A stretch of 64,000 nucleotides of DNA from assembly GCA_014529385.2 (NCBI GenBank), contig CM043970.1, positions 43,688,779 to 43,752,778 on the forward strand, read 5' to 3'. This document shows positions 45,603 through 55,874 of the stretch, piece by piece (the stretch's first letter is position 1; each line of letters starts with the position of its first letter). Both the position numbers and the translations under genes were made by a program. The notes under the pieces were generated by a model. The model saw nothing but the letters and a program-made list of their open reading frames with translations, ran no database searches and had not been told where the DNA came from. The stretch is from Adiantum capillus-veneris (Eukaryota > Streptophyta > Polypodiopsida > Polypodiales > Pteridaceae).

Positions 45603-46462
45603 GCAGGCTTTGACGAAGCTGACGACATGTGCAAATCTTGTAGGTGATGACAATGCTAACGAACGTGAAACTTGATAGATAAGCAGAGAGTAATGGGGGG
45701 CGAGCTTTCGAGTAGGCTCTTTGGCAAACTTCAGTTGAGAAATTATTGACGCCAATAGAGGATGGACAACCAAGAACGAAAGATTCATGATGCACCTGCA
45801 GTACCACCAATGGAAAGGTTGGGGCAAGGTTCTTGATGAGAGCAGAGCCGTGGTGTGAATGGGTCGATGACAAAGCAGTGTGGGTAGAGAGTACTCAATG
45901 GCGAGGATGGTTAGAGGTGCACTACGGTGGTTGTAGATTTTGATGAGAATTTGGCTCTAATTGGGTGGACAAGCCAGATTCAGTATAAAGCGGGAGCAAA
46001 GCTGTGGTCCGTTGAACTCTCCTTTAAGAGGTGGATCCCACCTCGTTTGTCTCCATAGCCACACTCATTCACACAAAATTAGAGGATAGATTAATAAACT
46101 TATCTTTTCCAAATGAAACACTTGAGGGTTCAAATTGAATCTAAAAGTAGAAAGCTGAACGCACACCATCCAATGCAAGTTGATGGAGTTTTTTATTTGT
46201 GATAGAAATCAAGCCAAAAAAGAACACGAATAAATAAATAAATGAAGCGGAAATCTACTCTAATCACTCAATAATTAGTAATATTGGACGAGGAAGGTCT
46301 CGATCAAGCAATCAAAGAGTGAAATAATCTCTAATGCTATTATGCAATGCATGGGAAATTATGATTACTAATTGCAGTGGCTAAGAGAGAGAGGGCCACT
46401 GCAATCTAGTATAGTAAGAGTGCCTAAGATGTAACAGATTAGGAAATTCTAATCTAGGCCAT
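45603..46462 (-). other. Interior of the hosting LTR element up to its PBS
   Basis: Non-coding as far as I can tell. A minus frame at 45562-45873 has no recognised domain. Ends at the PBS. Confidence 0.4.
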
Positions 46463-46474
46463 GCTCTGATACCA
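46463..46474 (-). other. PBS (tRNA-iMet) of the hosting LTR element
   Basis: Minus strand TGGTATCAGAGC, two bases from the LTR-like unit beginning TGTAGGG. Confidence 0.75.
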
Positions 46475-46476
46475 AT

Positions 46477-46817
46477 TGTAGGGTTTAGGTGGATAGGTTA
46501 GTGTGCCATTCATTTTAATGGTATACTTGGAGAGGTTAGTGTAGAGCTTGAGAGAGAAACTATTGCACAATACAATATAGAGTATAATTGCAGAATGATA
46601 AAGCTTACATTTATTCAACAGAATGTGCCTCTATGTAGGCTTATACAAAAGAGACAACCTTTTGACACATGAACACAAGATGTGGCTACCTATGCACAAA
46701 AACAACTGGATTTTCTTTAGACATGGGTGGTAAGGGGTTATTCACATGGGTTATTAACACATGACACTTTTCTAGGTGGAAGAGATAAAAGATGCAACAA
46801 GACCTCGCATCCCAACA
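46477..46817 (-). repeat. 5' LTR of the hosting element (341 bp)
   Basis: Plus strand TGTAGGGTTTAGG...CTCGCATCCCAACA. The inner end is set by the PBS; the outer end is where the LINE reading frame (HHDDG) begins. Confidence 0.65.
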
Positions 46818-48151
46818 AGCAGTACTCCATCACGATGATGGGCCTCCTTTGGCCAAAGGTGCAGATATTATGGCAGCTGCCATTCAATACTATAATGCTT
46901 TTCTCAATGTCTCTCCTGTGGATTCACCTGCAAGAAGTAATGCTGTCCAAACCCTCTTGAGTGTTGTGGATCCATGCATTGAAGAGGCCACTCCAAACAG
47001 ACTTGAAGAGCCATTGGAAGAGGCAAAAATTTACTATGCTGTCATTAAACTACCAAATGATAAATGCCCATGTATTTTTGGATTGTCCAAAGAGTTTATG
47101 CTTTTTTTTCCTAGGACTCAGGGGCATTGTATGCCCACTATTGAATGCAGTATGGATTTCTTAATGTATGGCCTTTGCATGCTAGATTGAGAATAGTACA
47201 AGCTATATTTGTTCCCTATATCCATTGTTATCATCCATTATTGGACTCGTCTGAGAAAATGCTTCAAATTTTTATTGTCTAATGTCTAAGTCCTTGTGGA
47301 AGACTGCCTCTACCTCTGCTGCTACGATGGCTCTTCATGTTTTCAACTTGACTCTGCATGCTCATGATAGAAGGGCATGTCTCATTAAGCATATGCTTGA
47401 AGCAGACAATGATTGGTCCTTATGCATGTGGAAAATCTTAGAAGCTTCAGTGGTCTACTTCCATGGTGTTTGGCACCTAGCTTCTTGGGATACATTGTTT
47501 TCAGCAGATTCACTTAATATTGGCTTTGATGTTAGTACTGTGCTTATTAAATCTTCGAAAAAGTCATGTGCTTTCTTGTTGTGGAAAGGAAGAATAAGAT
47601 ATACAGGGAATTATTTGGGGTTTGAAAGTCTGATTTGTAGTTTTGCTTTTAAGGTGCTACATGCTAAATTGATTAGGAAACCTACACTCTCTTTGTTTAA
47701 GAAAGGGGTTTGCCAAACTGATCAAATGTTGGACTCTAATCTATAGTTGAAATTCTTTTTTGCAATTAGAAGGAAGTACAGATTCGACACTAGAAGCAGG
47801 GGCTTGTGGCATCAGCTCATGACTCATGTACACAATTTATCATTCTATGTAGAGGCAAATGTAGCAAACAAACACAGGGACTTGGCCTTGCCAAGCTATG
47901 CAACCAATTGGTGGCAATCTCCATCTGCTATATTAAACAAAAGTCAACGGTGTCAGACACATGTATATAGGATAGATATAATAAAAAATGGAATTTACAC
48001 ATGACTGCGAAGTGGTGGTTACATGTATTGTCTGATGTATGGTCTATACCAAATCACTTTAAGTTTTTTTTTTTGGTGGATAGTCTATACTTGGGTCCTG
48101 CCAGTTGCTCAAAATTTAAAGAGAAAGGGTTCACTGATGGTAAATGCTGTG
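46818..48151 (+). pseudogene. LINE ORF2 remnant: linker before RT, post-RT region, zf-RVT-like end
   Basis: 46830-47190 reads HHDDGPPLAKGADI, then EEPLEEAKIYYAVIKLPNDK and GLSKEF, the conserved approach to the RT domain of plant L1-type LINEs. The RT core with its catalytic Asp pair is missing. 47190-47746 resumes with RLRIVQAIFVP-like and YFHGVWHLASWDTLFSAD / LWKGRIRYTGN, typical post-RT text. 47747-48150 ends in LKRKGFTDGKCCV, like the zf-RVT zinc-binding region. Frames shift several times. The Copia-2 LTR interrupts right after GKCCV. ORF1 pieces lie at 32580-33160. Confidence 0.65.
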
Positions 48152-48378
48152 TGTTACCATATACATGTGGTAGTGATGTGTGTGAACACACTAGGACCGC
48201 AGGGGCATTTTTTCCCTCTTTAGGAGGTTTTTTCCCCCGTGCATTGTATATACGCCCACCACTCTAGGCCTATCTATCTTTCCATTGCACACTAAGTAAC
48301 ACACTCTCTATTGTGTGCCTTGAGCTTCCTTCGTCTTCTCAAAGCTGTGCGCATTTCTCTGCAACCCTTATTCCATCA
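48152..48378 (+). repeat. Copia-2 5' LTR (about 227 bp)
   Basis: Start TGTTACC is placed where the LINE frame stops; the end ATCA lies two bases before the PBS. TGTATATACGCCC near 48246 is TATA-like. No partner LTR is available for confirmation. Confidence 0.55.
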
Positions 48379-48380
48379 AT

Positions 48381-48390
48381 TGGTATCAGA
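48381..48390 (+). other. Copia-2 PBS (tRNA-iMet-like)
   Basis: TGGTATCAGA followed by CCAGGTTG; only the first ten bases match the initiator-Met site. Confidence 0.7.
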
Positions 48391-48740
48391 CCAGGTTGCA
48401 TCCTCCCGGGCTTAGTGGGCAGCTGCTCGAGCACACGCTTGCTCACTTTCTCCGATTTCAATGAGCTTTGGTAAGCGTTTGCAAGTCGACAAAAATTTCA
48501 AGAAAACTCATAGAGCTTAGTCTACTCAGATTTTCGATTCGGGCTCATTTCGCCCTCCGTTTCCTCTACAGAGAGTACTGCACATGCTATTTTGTCATTT
48601 TGTGCATAATTTCTATGAGTGCCGTTTTCTGCATAATAGGTGCCTCACAGTCTTCTACGGTTTGTGCTATATAGCATGTGTTTTTTCCATTCCATTTCTC
48701 CTATTTTCGAGAAGTTTTCACATCAGGTGCAGCATTTACC

Positions 48741-49716
48741 ATGGCTAACAACAACATAGATGTGTTCAAGATGTTTGCTGCTGAGGAGAGGTTCGATGGG
48801 GACAACTACCCTATGTGGGCTTATATGATGCAACATGTTCTTGTGTCAAAGGGTGTCTGGAACATTGTGCAGAGCATTGATGTATGTCTTGGATTTGAGG
48901 ATGTAGGCGATGTTGAGGATGTTGCAGGCCTTGCTGCAAGGATTGCTGTTGTTAGAGTTGTTTTGCCTACGGTAGAAGAAGCTCATTGGGATGTAAAGGA
49001 TGCGCAGGATCATGCGTTCATTGTGTTGTCTATAAAGTGCACCATTGGTCCTCACATTTATTCAGCAAAATCTGCAAAACAGGCTTGGGATATTCTAGCA
49101 GGTCTTTATGCAAGCCGCAATGAGGCTAAAATTTCTTTGCTGCGTAAAGAGCTCAAGTTGAAGATTATGCATGAGCAAGATGATATGGACACTTTTCTTT
49201 TTGGTGTCAAGGATATCAATGAGCAACTTATTTCTGCAGCGTGAAGTCATTTCAGATAGTTCCCTTCTGCAGACTGTTCTTGATGCCTTACCAGATTCTT
49301 ACCAGACTTTTGCTAGTACCTGGAGACTTATGACCCAAGGAAATCCAAAAGTTGTCAAGTTTGATGCATTATGCACATTGCTATTGCAAGAGTCGCTTTC
49401 CAGAAAAGACAGGACTAGACAGCGTGTAGTTGGACAGGCTTTTATTTCTTCTCAAAGAAAGGGTGGTAACAGCAATGCAACCACTTCTTATGGTTCTACT
49501 GTGAGTGGCAAAACTTATGTTCCCAATGCTTCTGCTAGCAACACTTCGTATGGCTATTCTGGTGATAAGGGCAAAAAGAAGATGCGTTTCCATTATTGTA
49601 AAGCTAATGATCACTTGATCAAGTCGTGTCCTAAGTTGAAGGCCAAAGAGGCTAAGAAGAAAGAGGGTGGTTCCAGTGAAAATGCTAGTTTCACTTGCAA
49701 ATGCAGCCATTGTTGA
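48741..49716 (+). pseudogene. Copia-2 Gag, frameshifted, zinc knuckle damaged
   Basis: Starts MANNNIDVFKMFAAEERFDG at 48741 in a good context (ACCATGG). UBN2-type Gag text (YPMWAYMMQHVL; AWDILAGLYASRNEAKISLLRKEL) runs to about 49240, where the frame shifts. The rest continues in another frame (DALPDSYQTFASTW) to a basic tail. The nucleocapsid knuckle reads FHYCKANDHLIKSC: the first Cys has become Phe. Ends at 49716 before the protease. Confidence 0.85.
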
Positions 49717-49758
49717 GTCTTCTCTAAAAGAAGACTGTAATGCTGATGTTGATGCAGA

Positions 49759-52016
49759 ATGGCTTTTATTGCAACGTGCACTGACTCTGTTGCTGTAGAT
49801 TCACATGTGTGGTATTTCGACAATGGTGCTACAAAGCACATTACCTCTCATCGTGAATTGTTAGCCTCTCTCGAGTCTTTCCCTCCTGGGAATTCAGTCA
49901 GTTGTGCCAACAATGCCTCTTATTCGATTCGGGGAGTTGGAAAGATTGTGCTTACTGCTGCAAATGGCAGTTCCTTCACACTTGTTGATGCACTTTATGT
50001 ACTTGGGATCAAGAAGAATCTCTTGTCTATATCCGCACTTGCTAGACTTCGACTTGTAGTCAAATTTGTGGATGACAGATGTACACTTCATGATCTTAGT
50101 TTTGGTGATGAAATTGTTGCATCTGGCCTTTTGTGTCGTAGGGTGTATAATCTCACTTTGTATGACAAGTGTGGACAGAATTTTGCAAATGCAGTTGCAA
50201 ATTCAAGGGCTATTTCAGATGCAAAACTTTGGCATGCACGTTTTGATCATCTGAATTTTGCCAATTTGCTGCGCTTGCAGAAATCTGATATGGTTGCTTC
50301 TTTGCCGCCTCTTGAAGCACCTGTGAAACATATTTGTGAAGGTTGTATTTTGGGTGAGATGCAGCGTTCAAAGTTTCCAAAGGATTGTTCAGTTAGGGCC
50401 GCATGCAGGTTGCAGCTTGTTCATAGTGATCTTTGTGGGCCCATGCAAACTCCGTCCTTGGTCAATTACCTTTACTTCGTGACTTTCATTGATGAGTACT
50501 CCGGGAATGCATGGGTATTTCTGCTTAAAGTGAAGTACGAAGTTTCTATGTGCTTCAAACAATTTCTGGCTATGGTTGAAAATGTCTCGAAATGTACTAT
50601 GGGCACCCTCCGTTCCGATCGAGGGGGGGAGTATGTGTCTCATGAATTTAATGCATTTCTAGCTAGTCGTGGGATAAAACACCAATGTATTGTGCCTTAT
50701 ACACTTCAGCAAAATGGTGTTGCTGAGAGGAAAAATAGGTCACTGACGGAAATGGCATGATGTTGGTCAAAAGTTAAGCTTTGCCACATTATTTTTGGCT
50801 TGAGGCCATCATGTGGGCCACTTATGTACTTAACAGGTGTCCTACGGAAGCTTTGCAGTCTATTACTCCATATGAAGCATGGCATGATAGAAAGCCTTCT
50901 ATTGAGCACATGTGTGTTTTCTGTTGTTTGGCATATGCTTTGGTGCCACAAACACAACGCAAAAAATTGGATGATAAGGCTGTCAAACGTATTTTTGCTG
51001 GTTATATTGCTGAAAGCAAAGGTTACAGGTTGTATCATCCGCAAAAAAAATGTATTTTGGTTTCACGGGATGTAGTGTTTGTGGAAGATTCTATTCAACC
51101 CTTGCTCTCATGTACTAGAGACAGTAGTGTAAGCTCACAGGATATTTATGACACTCTGTTGCCTCTTTTTAGTGGTGGAAATACGAATCTAAGATCCAAT
51201 GAGGCAAAAGTACAGCCTATGGGGGTTTCTAAAAATGTTACAGATCAGCCTATAACTAATGCAGATGTACATGATGTACTTGATGAGGAAAGGGCTGAAA
51301 ATGAGCAGGCTAGAGGTATGCCAAATGGCTGGTGCACACTTTGCGTGACAGTAAATTGGATGCACCTTTGCCTAGTCAAACTTGCTCAGGCTCTCGCGAT
51401 GCATCTTATGCATTAGATTGTTATGCTTTGGCTGTGTCTAGCTTACATGATGTTGAGGAGCCTCTATCTTTTGATGAAGCACAGAATTTAGAAAATTGGA
51501 TGGTTGCCATGCAATTAGAATATGGTGCACTTATAGAAAATGACACATGGAATTTATGTGATTTGCCTCCTAGAAAAAAGGCCATTGGTACGAAGTGGAT
51601 GTACAAGTTGAAACGCAAGCCGAATGGTGAGATCGATTGCCATAAGCCTCGACTTGTTGCAAAGGGTTATGCACAGCAAAAAGGCATAAATTATGAAGAG
51701 AATTTTTCTCCAACTTCTCGTATGACTACTGTGCGTTTTCTATGTGCATTGACAGCTCATTTTGGTTGGGATGTACATCAATCAAACATTGTTACTGCTT
51801 TCTTGAATGGTGACATATTTGAGGAAGTTTATGTAACGCAGCCTCGCGATTTTGTCATAAAAGGACCAGAGGACAAAGTGTGGAGATGTAAGAAGGCTTT
51901 GTGTGGGTCAAACGAGGCTTTCGTTAGCAGTCCAACAAAAAGCACATTGTATGTAAAGCGTGAGGGTGATGTACTTCTCATTGTGGTTCTTTATGTCGAT
52001 GATTTGCTGATCACTA
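49759..52016 (+). pseudogene. Copia-2 pol: protease, integrase, partial RT (broken)
   Basis: The first frame (49759-50760) has protease with WYFDNGATKHIT (DSG changed to DNG). Integrase follows with its zinc finger (LWHARFDHLN...CEGC) and catalytic motifs HSDLCGP, LRSDRGGEY and QQNGVAERKN. A stop at 50758-50760 cuts the frame. The integrase C-terminus continues in 50781-51416 (HYFWLEAIMWATYVLNRCPT). RT begins in a third frame (51332 on) with WNLCDLPPRKKAIGTKW and QQKGINYEENFSP, has a deletion near 51915 where the LYGLKQAP region should be, and reaches YVDDLLIT just before the truncation. The Arg/Glu repeat that follows is translated GA microsatellite. Confidence 0.88.
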
Positions 52017-52020
52017 GACC

Positions 52021-52023
<3 letters not shown>

Positions 52024-52054
<31 letters not shown>
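52024..52054. repeat. (GA)n at the Copia-2 / CACTA-2 junction
   Basis: GA run immediately after the Copia RT frame, followed by a purine-rich stretch with a run of 10 G near 52109. Confidence 0.9.
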
Positions 52055-52056
<2 letters not shown>

Positions 52057-52501
52057 GGAGAAAACAAAAAGAAAGAAAGAGAGAATAAAAAACCAAAGAG
52101 AGAGAGAGGGGGGGGGGGAGAAGACGAAAGAGAGAGGTAAGAGGAGAAAACAAAGAGAGAAAGAGATTAGGTTAAAATTTAAATTAGATTAGGTTAGATT
52201 GCATTTAGATTTATGTTTAGGTTGAGTTTAAGACTAGGTTATAATTAGATTTACGTTAGATTAAGATTAAGTTAGATTTAAAATTAGGAAAGTATTAAAG
52301 ATTAGCTAGCTATATTAGATTTAAGTTAGATTACATTTAGGTTTAGGATTTAAGATTGGATTAAATTTAGGTTTATGTTGAGTTTAATATTAAATTAGAT
52401 TTAGATTAAGATTAAGACAAGATTTAAAATTTAGTAGATTAAATTTAGATTTAAGTTATATTACATTTAGGTTTAGGTTAGATTTAAGATTAGATTAGAT
52501 T
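52055..52501 (+). repeat. Purine-rich and TTTAGGTTAGA-like repeats (CACTA-2 5' region)
   Basis: Drifting repeats of TTAGATTTAGGTTTAGGTTAGA, complementary to the CACTA-1 block at 28440-29345. The same array resumes at 55121 after LARD-2. Confidence 0.75.
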
Positions 52502-52643
52502 TGTTGAAAGAGAAAGAGAGAGCACAGAAATAGAACCCCAAAGTGTGTAGAATACACACATGAGATGATGTATATATAGAGGGGATCTGGGTGCCATATA
52601 TAGAGAAGCCATATATTGAGTAGCTTCACATATAAGCTCAACA
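52502..52643 (-). repeat. LARD-2 3' LTR (142 bp)
   Basis: TGTTGAAAGAGAAAG...AAGCTCAACA, followed by CCCCCGC (purine tract on the minus strand). Confidence 0.9.
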
Positions 52644-52817
52644 CCCCCGCTCAAATAAGGGTCCATAACTGTGGATGAAAAAACCCTTGGGGGATCAAGG
52701 GAAAAACCCACAGCTCTATATACACCCAACGTTATATTATAAAAATCATTGAATATACAAATGTTCATGAGGAGCTACATCACTCCTTTTACAATGAATG
52801 TTTTATGAGGAGTTACA

Positions 52818-53263
52818 TTACTCCTATCCTATCAAATACAATAATGAATACAAAGGTTCAATAAAGAGGTGTAAAGGCTATCGATTAGCTTGTAATCAGA
52901 AGTGTCTCCATGAATCTGCTATGTAGCTTGTCATCACTATCGTATCACCAAACATATCTTCATGTTGTCATCAATATGACATCACCAAACATATCTTCAT
53001 AAATCTTTTATTGTCACAAACTTTGTCTTCATAAAATCAATTACTCCTATCCTATCAAATACAATAATGAATACAAAGGTTCAATAAAGAGGTGTAAAGG
53101 CTATCGATTAGCTTGTAATCAGAAGTGTCTCCATGAATCTGCTATGTAGCTTGTCATCACTATCGTATCACCAAACATATCTTCATGTTGTCATCAATAT
53201 GACATCACCAAACATATCTTCATAAATCTTTTATTGTCACAAACTTTGTCTTCATAAAATCAA
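52818..53263. repeat. 223-bp tandem duplication inside LARD-2
   Basis: 52818-53040 is repeated at 53041-53263 with almost no change (TTACTCCTATCCTATC... to ...CATAAAATCAA). LARD-1 has a single copy of this region. Confidence 0.92.
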
Positions 53264-53569
53264 TTCTTTGATGAATCCTACATAGATCATAGACTAAAAA
53301 AAAGACATAGTCATGAAAATTATTAGCATCGTTAGTGAAATAATTTACGTTCACAATGCCATAAGAGATGGTTCGCGACGCCACTCTTTTGACGACATAT
53401 ATACGCACGAAAACATATGGTACATAGAGCATGAACGTAAAAGTACAAGATGCGTGATTACGTGATGCAAATGATATGTGTATATACTACATAAAACAAC
53501 ATTTATCAACGTAGTGATCAATGAATATCATCAAAGTATTAACAAAACATCATCATTGTATTAATAAAA

Positions 53570-53960
53570 ATGAATAATTCATCATGGTATCAACAAAAAA
53601 CATCATGATATCACCAAAAATAATCATTGTATCAACGAAACAACATCATGGCATCACTGAGAATAACCATGGTATCAACGAAACAACATCATGGTATCAC
53701 CGAGAATAACCATGGTATCAACGAAACAACATCATGGTATGACCGAGAATAACCATTGTATCAACGAAACAGCATCATGGTATCAACAAAAATCACCATG
53801 GAATTAACGAAATATCATCATGGAATCACCGAGAATAACCATGGTATCAACGAAACATCATCATGGCATCACCCAGAATAACCATGGTATCAACAAAAAT
53901 CACCATGACCAAAGTACTAACAAAACATCATCATGGTACCGTCAAAAGCACTATGGTATC
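53570..53960. repeat. LARD-2 internal array rich in ATGGTATCA
   Basis: Same units as in LARD-1 (CATGGTATCAACGAAACAA, CATCATGGTATCACCGAGAA), fewer and more irregular. Confidence 0.85.
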
Positions 53961-54239
53961 AACGAGAAATTATCAATAAAACGACGAAACTATATCTCTA
54001 GAAGAATAATTATACGAGAATCAATGAACGAGTATATCATATAATAAAAGATCATGTACCAATAGTAGCTCGATAGAATTTGGACGATCATCAACTGCTC
54101 CACTGAATCGGAATGATAAGTAACTGGCTTCTACAGCAAAGTTACGTCAGTAACAAATATATGATTGATGAAGAAAAAATATAATTGAGAAGTTTTCAAT
54201 TATGAGAAAAATCAAAAGCAAAAAGTAAAATTTTTCTTT

Positions 54240-54930
54240 TCAAACATATTCATAGTCCGCGAACGATAACCCAAAATCGGTGCAGAATTTAGAGAAACTT
54301 TCTTCTGCAAAGTTATAAACCACATCAATTCCGATGGCTCAAGCGAATAGTTTGTCATCGATTCCGATGCCTGCAACGGCTAGTTCCTTCTGCAAAGTTG
54401 TAGACCACATCGATTCCGATCCCTCATGCCGGTAGTTTCTGCAAATCATTTTCAATCAACAAAAAAATCCAAACATAAAACGAAACTTGCTTTTCACGTA
54501 TGTATGCAGTCCGCTAACGATAACTCAAAATCGGTGCAAAATTGGAAAAAACTTCCTTCCGCAAAGTTGTAGATCACATCGATTCCAGTCCCTTTGACGG
54601 GTAGTTTTTGCAAAATCATTTTTAATCAGGAGAAAACTCGAAAACAAAAAGCGGAAGTTGCTTTTCGAGCATGTACGCAGTCCGTGAACGATAACTCAAA
54701 ATCGATGTAGAATTTGAAAAAACTTCCTTCTACAAAGTTGTAGACCACATCGATTCCGATCACTCTAGTGGATAGTTTCTGCAAAATGGTTTATAATTAG
54801 CAGAGAAATGAAAAACAAAAAGCCGAACATGCTTTTCACGCATGTACCCAGTCCGTGAACGATAACTCAAAATTGGTGAAGAATTTGAAAAAACTTCCTT
54901 CTGTACAGTTGTAGACCACATCGATTTTGG
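54240..54930. repeat. Four-copy repeat, about 170 bp, near the LARD-2 PBS
   Basis: CAGTCCG(C/T)GAACGATAACTCAAAAT recurs near 54253, 54507, 54679 and 54849; later spacing is about 170 bases and the first interval has an extra 80-base piece. Each unit contains GTTGTAGACCACATCGATTCC. Confidence 0.85.
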
Positions 54931-54966
54931 TCTCTCTAGCAGGGAAATCAAAAACAAAAACGTTCT

Positions 54967-54978
54967 TCTCTGATACCA
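54967..54978 (-). other. LARD-2 PBS (tRNA-iMet)
   Basis: Minus strand TGGTATCAGAGA, one mismatch at the last base, directly adjoining the LTR. Confidence 0.85.
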
Positions 54979-55120
54979 TGTTGAAAGAGAAAGAGAGAGC
55001 ACAGAAATAGAACCCCAAAGTGTGTAGAATAAACACATGAGATGATGTATATATAGAGAGGACCTGGGTGCCATATATAGAGAAGCCATATATTGAGTAG
55101 CTTCACATATAAGCTCAACA
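54979..55120 (-). repeat. LARD-2 5' LTR (142 bp)
   Basis: Same ends as 52502-52643; followed by TSD AGATT. Confidence 0.9.
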
Positions 55121-55759
55121 AGATTTATGTTTATTTTGAGTTTAAGATTAGATTACATATAAATTTATGTTTGATGGACTAAATTTTTTTAGATTTAGGT
55201 TAGATTTTAGTGCATGTCAATGTAGGCGTGCTTTGCCCAAAGAGCAAACACTAGTTACACAACAATATGTATATTCCCATCAAAATTTGGCACCTGTTAA
55301 CTGACACATTATCCATATTCAATTAGCTGCAAATCACCACATGTTCAATTAGGTTAGATTAAAGATTAGGTTTTAGATTGAGTTTTTATCTTAGAGTCTA
55401 CCTTCGGGATTACGGTAAAAAACGTAGAGTTAGACGAACGGTGATCCCTCTCTTCCTCTCTATGGATGCAACCTTAAGTTGGAAAGCTTTCAACAGCATG
55501 ATACTCAGATTGGATGCCAACATGTAATGTGCTAAGTAATCCCTCGAACAAAGATCTACTGTGAAAAGATGTTAAGATGATGTGAAATGCTACAGCTACA
55601 GAAGATGTGGGTGTGTAGATTTCTCGTACCCACAAATAATAAGCATTGACCAATAAAGACGAGATTATAACCCAGTGGTTCTGATCTTCGTGCACCTCTA
55701 GACCAAGGTGTGTGGGGATTGGACATGACTAGAGAATGTGAGGTAGTCTACAGTGTGAA

Positions 55760-55814
<55 letters not shown>

Positions 55815-55874
55815 GATGGAGGATGCCAATAGAAGATTAAATTTATGTTCAGGTTATAAGGCTTTACCCTCATT
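55121..55874 (+). other. CACTA-2 5' non-coding region with empty chromovirus site
   Basis: Telomere-like repeats, then sequence matching CACTA-1 on both sides of chromovirus-1. GACCAATAAAGACGAGATTA at 55655-55674 is the unoccupied target of that insertion. A (GA)n tract at 55763-55811 precedes the TNP2 ATG by about 65 bases. Confidence 0.85.

Larger units (their letters stand above)
33598..46817 (-). mobile_element. Candidate non-autonomous LTR element hosting the second nest
   Basis: On the right, a PBS (46463-46474) and a 341-bp LTR-like unit (46477-46817) ending CCTCGCATCCCAACA are clear. On the left, GATGCAACAAAACCTCGCATCCCAACA at 33903-33929 matches that end and is followed by a purine tract on the minus strand (AGGGGAGGAT). 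Subtracting nested insertions, the interior is only about 1.5 kb (33930-34026, 43770-44272, 45603-46462) without recognisable coding. The middle parts of the two LTR-like units align poorly and no target-site duplication is evident (AGCAG on the right only). They may belong to one rearranged element or two related ones. Confidence 0.4.
48152..52016 (+). mobile_element. Copia-2: decayed Ty1/Copia element, truncated in RT
   Basis: Plus-strand element with LTR (48152-48378), PBS, Gag, protease, integrase and the beginning of RT. It breaks off seven codons after YVDDLLIT, where a (GA)n tract begins and CACTA-2 sequence follows. The 3' half, including RNase H and the 3' LTR, is absent. Many frame breaks show it is old. 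Confidence 0.85.
52502..55120 (-). mobile_element. LARD-2: short-LTR non-autonomous retrotransposon, TSD AGATT
   Basis: LTRs 52502-52643 and 54979-55120 (142 bp), TGTTGA...CTCAACA, about three differences by eye, with AGATT on both sides (52497-52501, 55121-55125). PBS beside the right LTR. The first 300 interior bases (CTCAAATAAGGGTCC..., CCCTTGGGGGATCAAGGG) and the ATGGTATCA array match LARD-1. The outer 50-80 bases of the LTR (end nearest the PBS) differ between the two. It has a 223-bp tandem duplication and a four-copy 170-bp repeat that LARD-1 lacks. No coding capacity. Confidence 0.92.

Noticed and set aside
52020-52192. Arg-Glu-rich C-terminal extension of the Copia-2 RT frame
   Set aside because: The frame simply runs through the GA microsatellite beyond the point where the Copia element is truncated.
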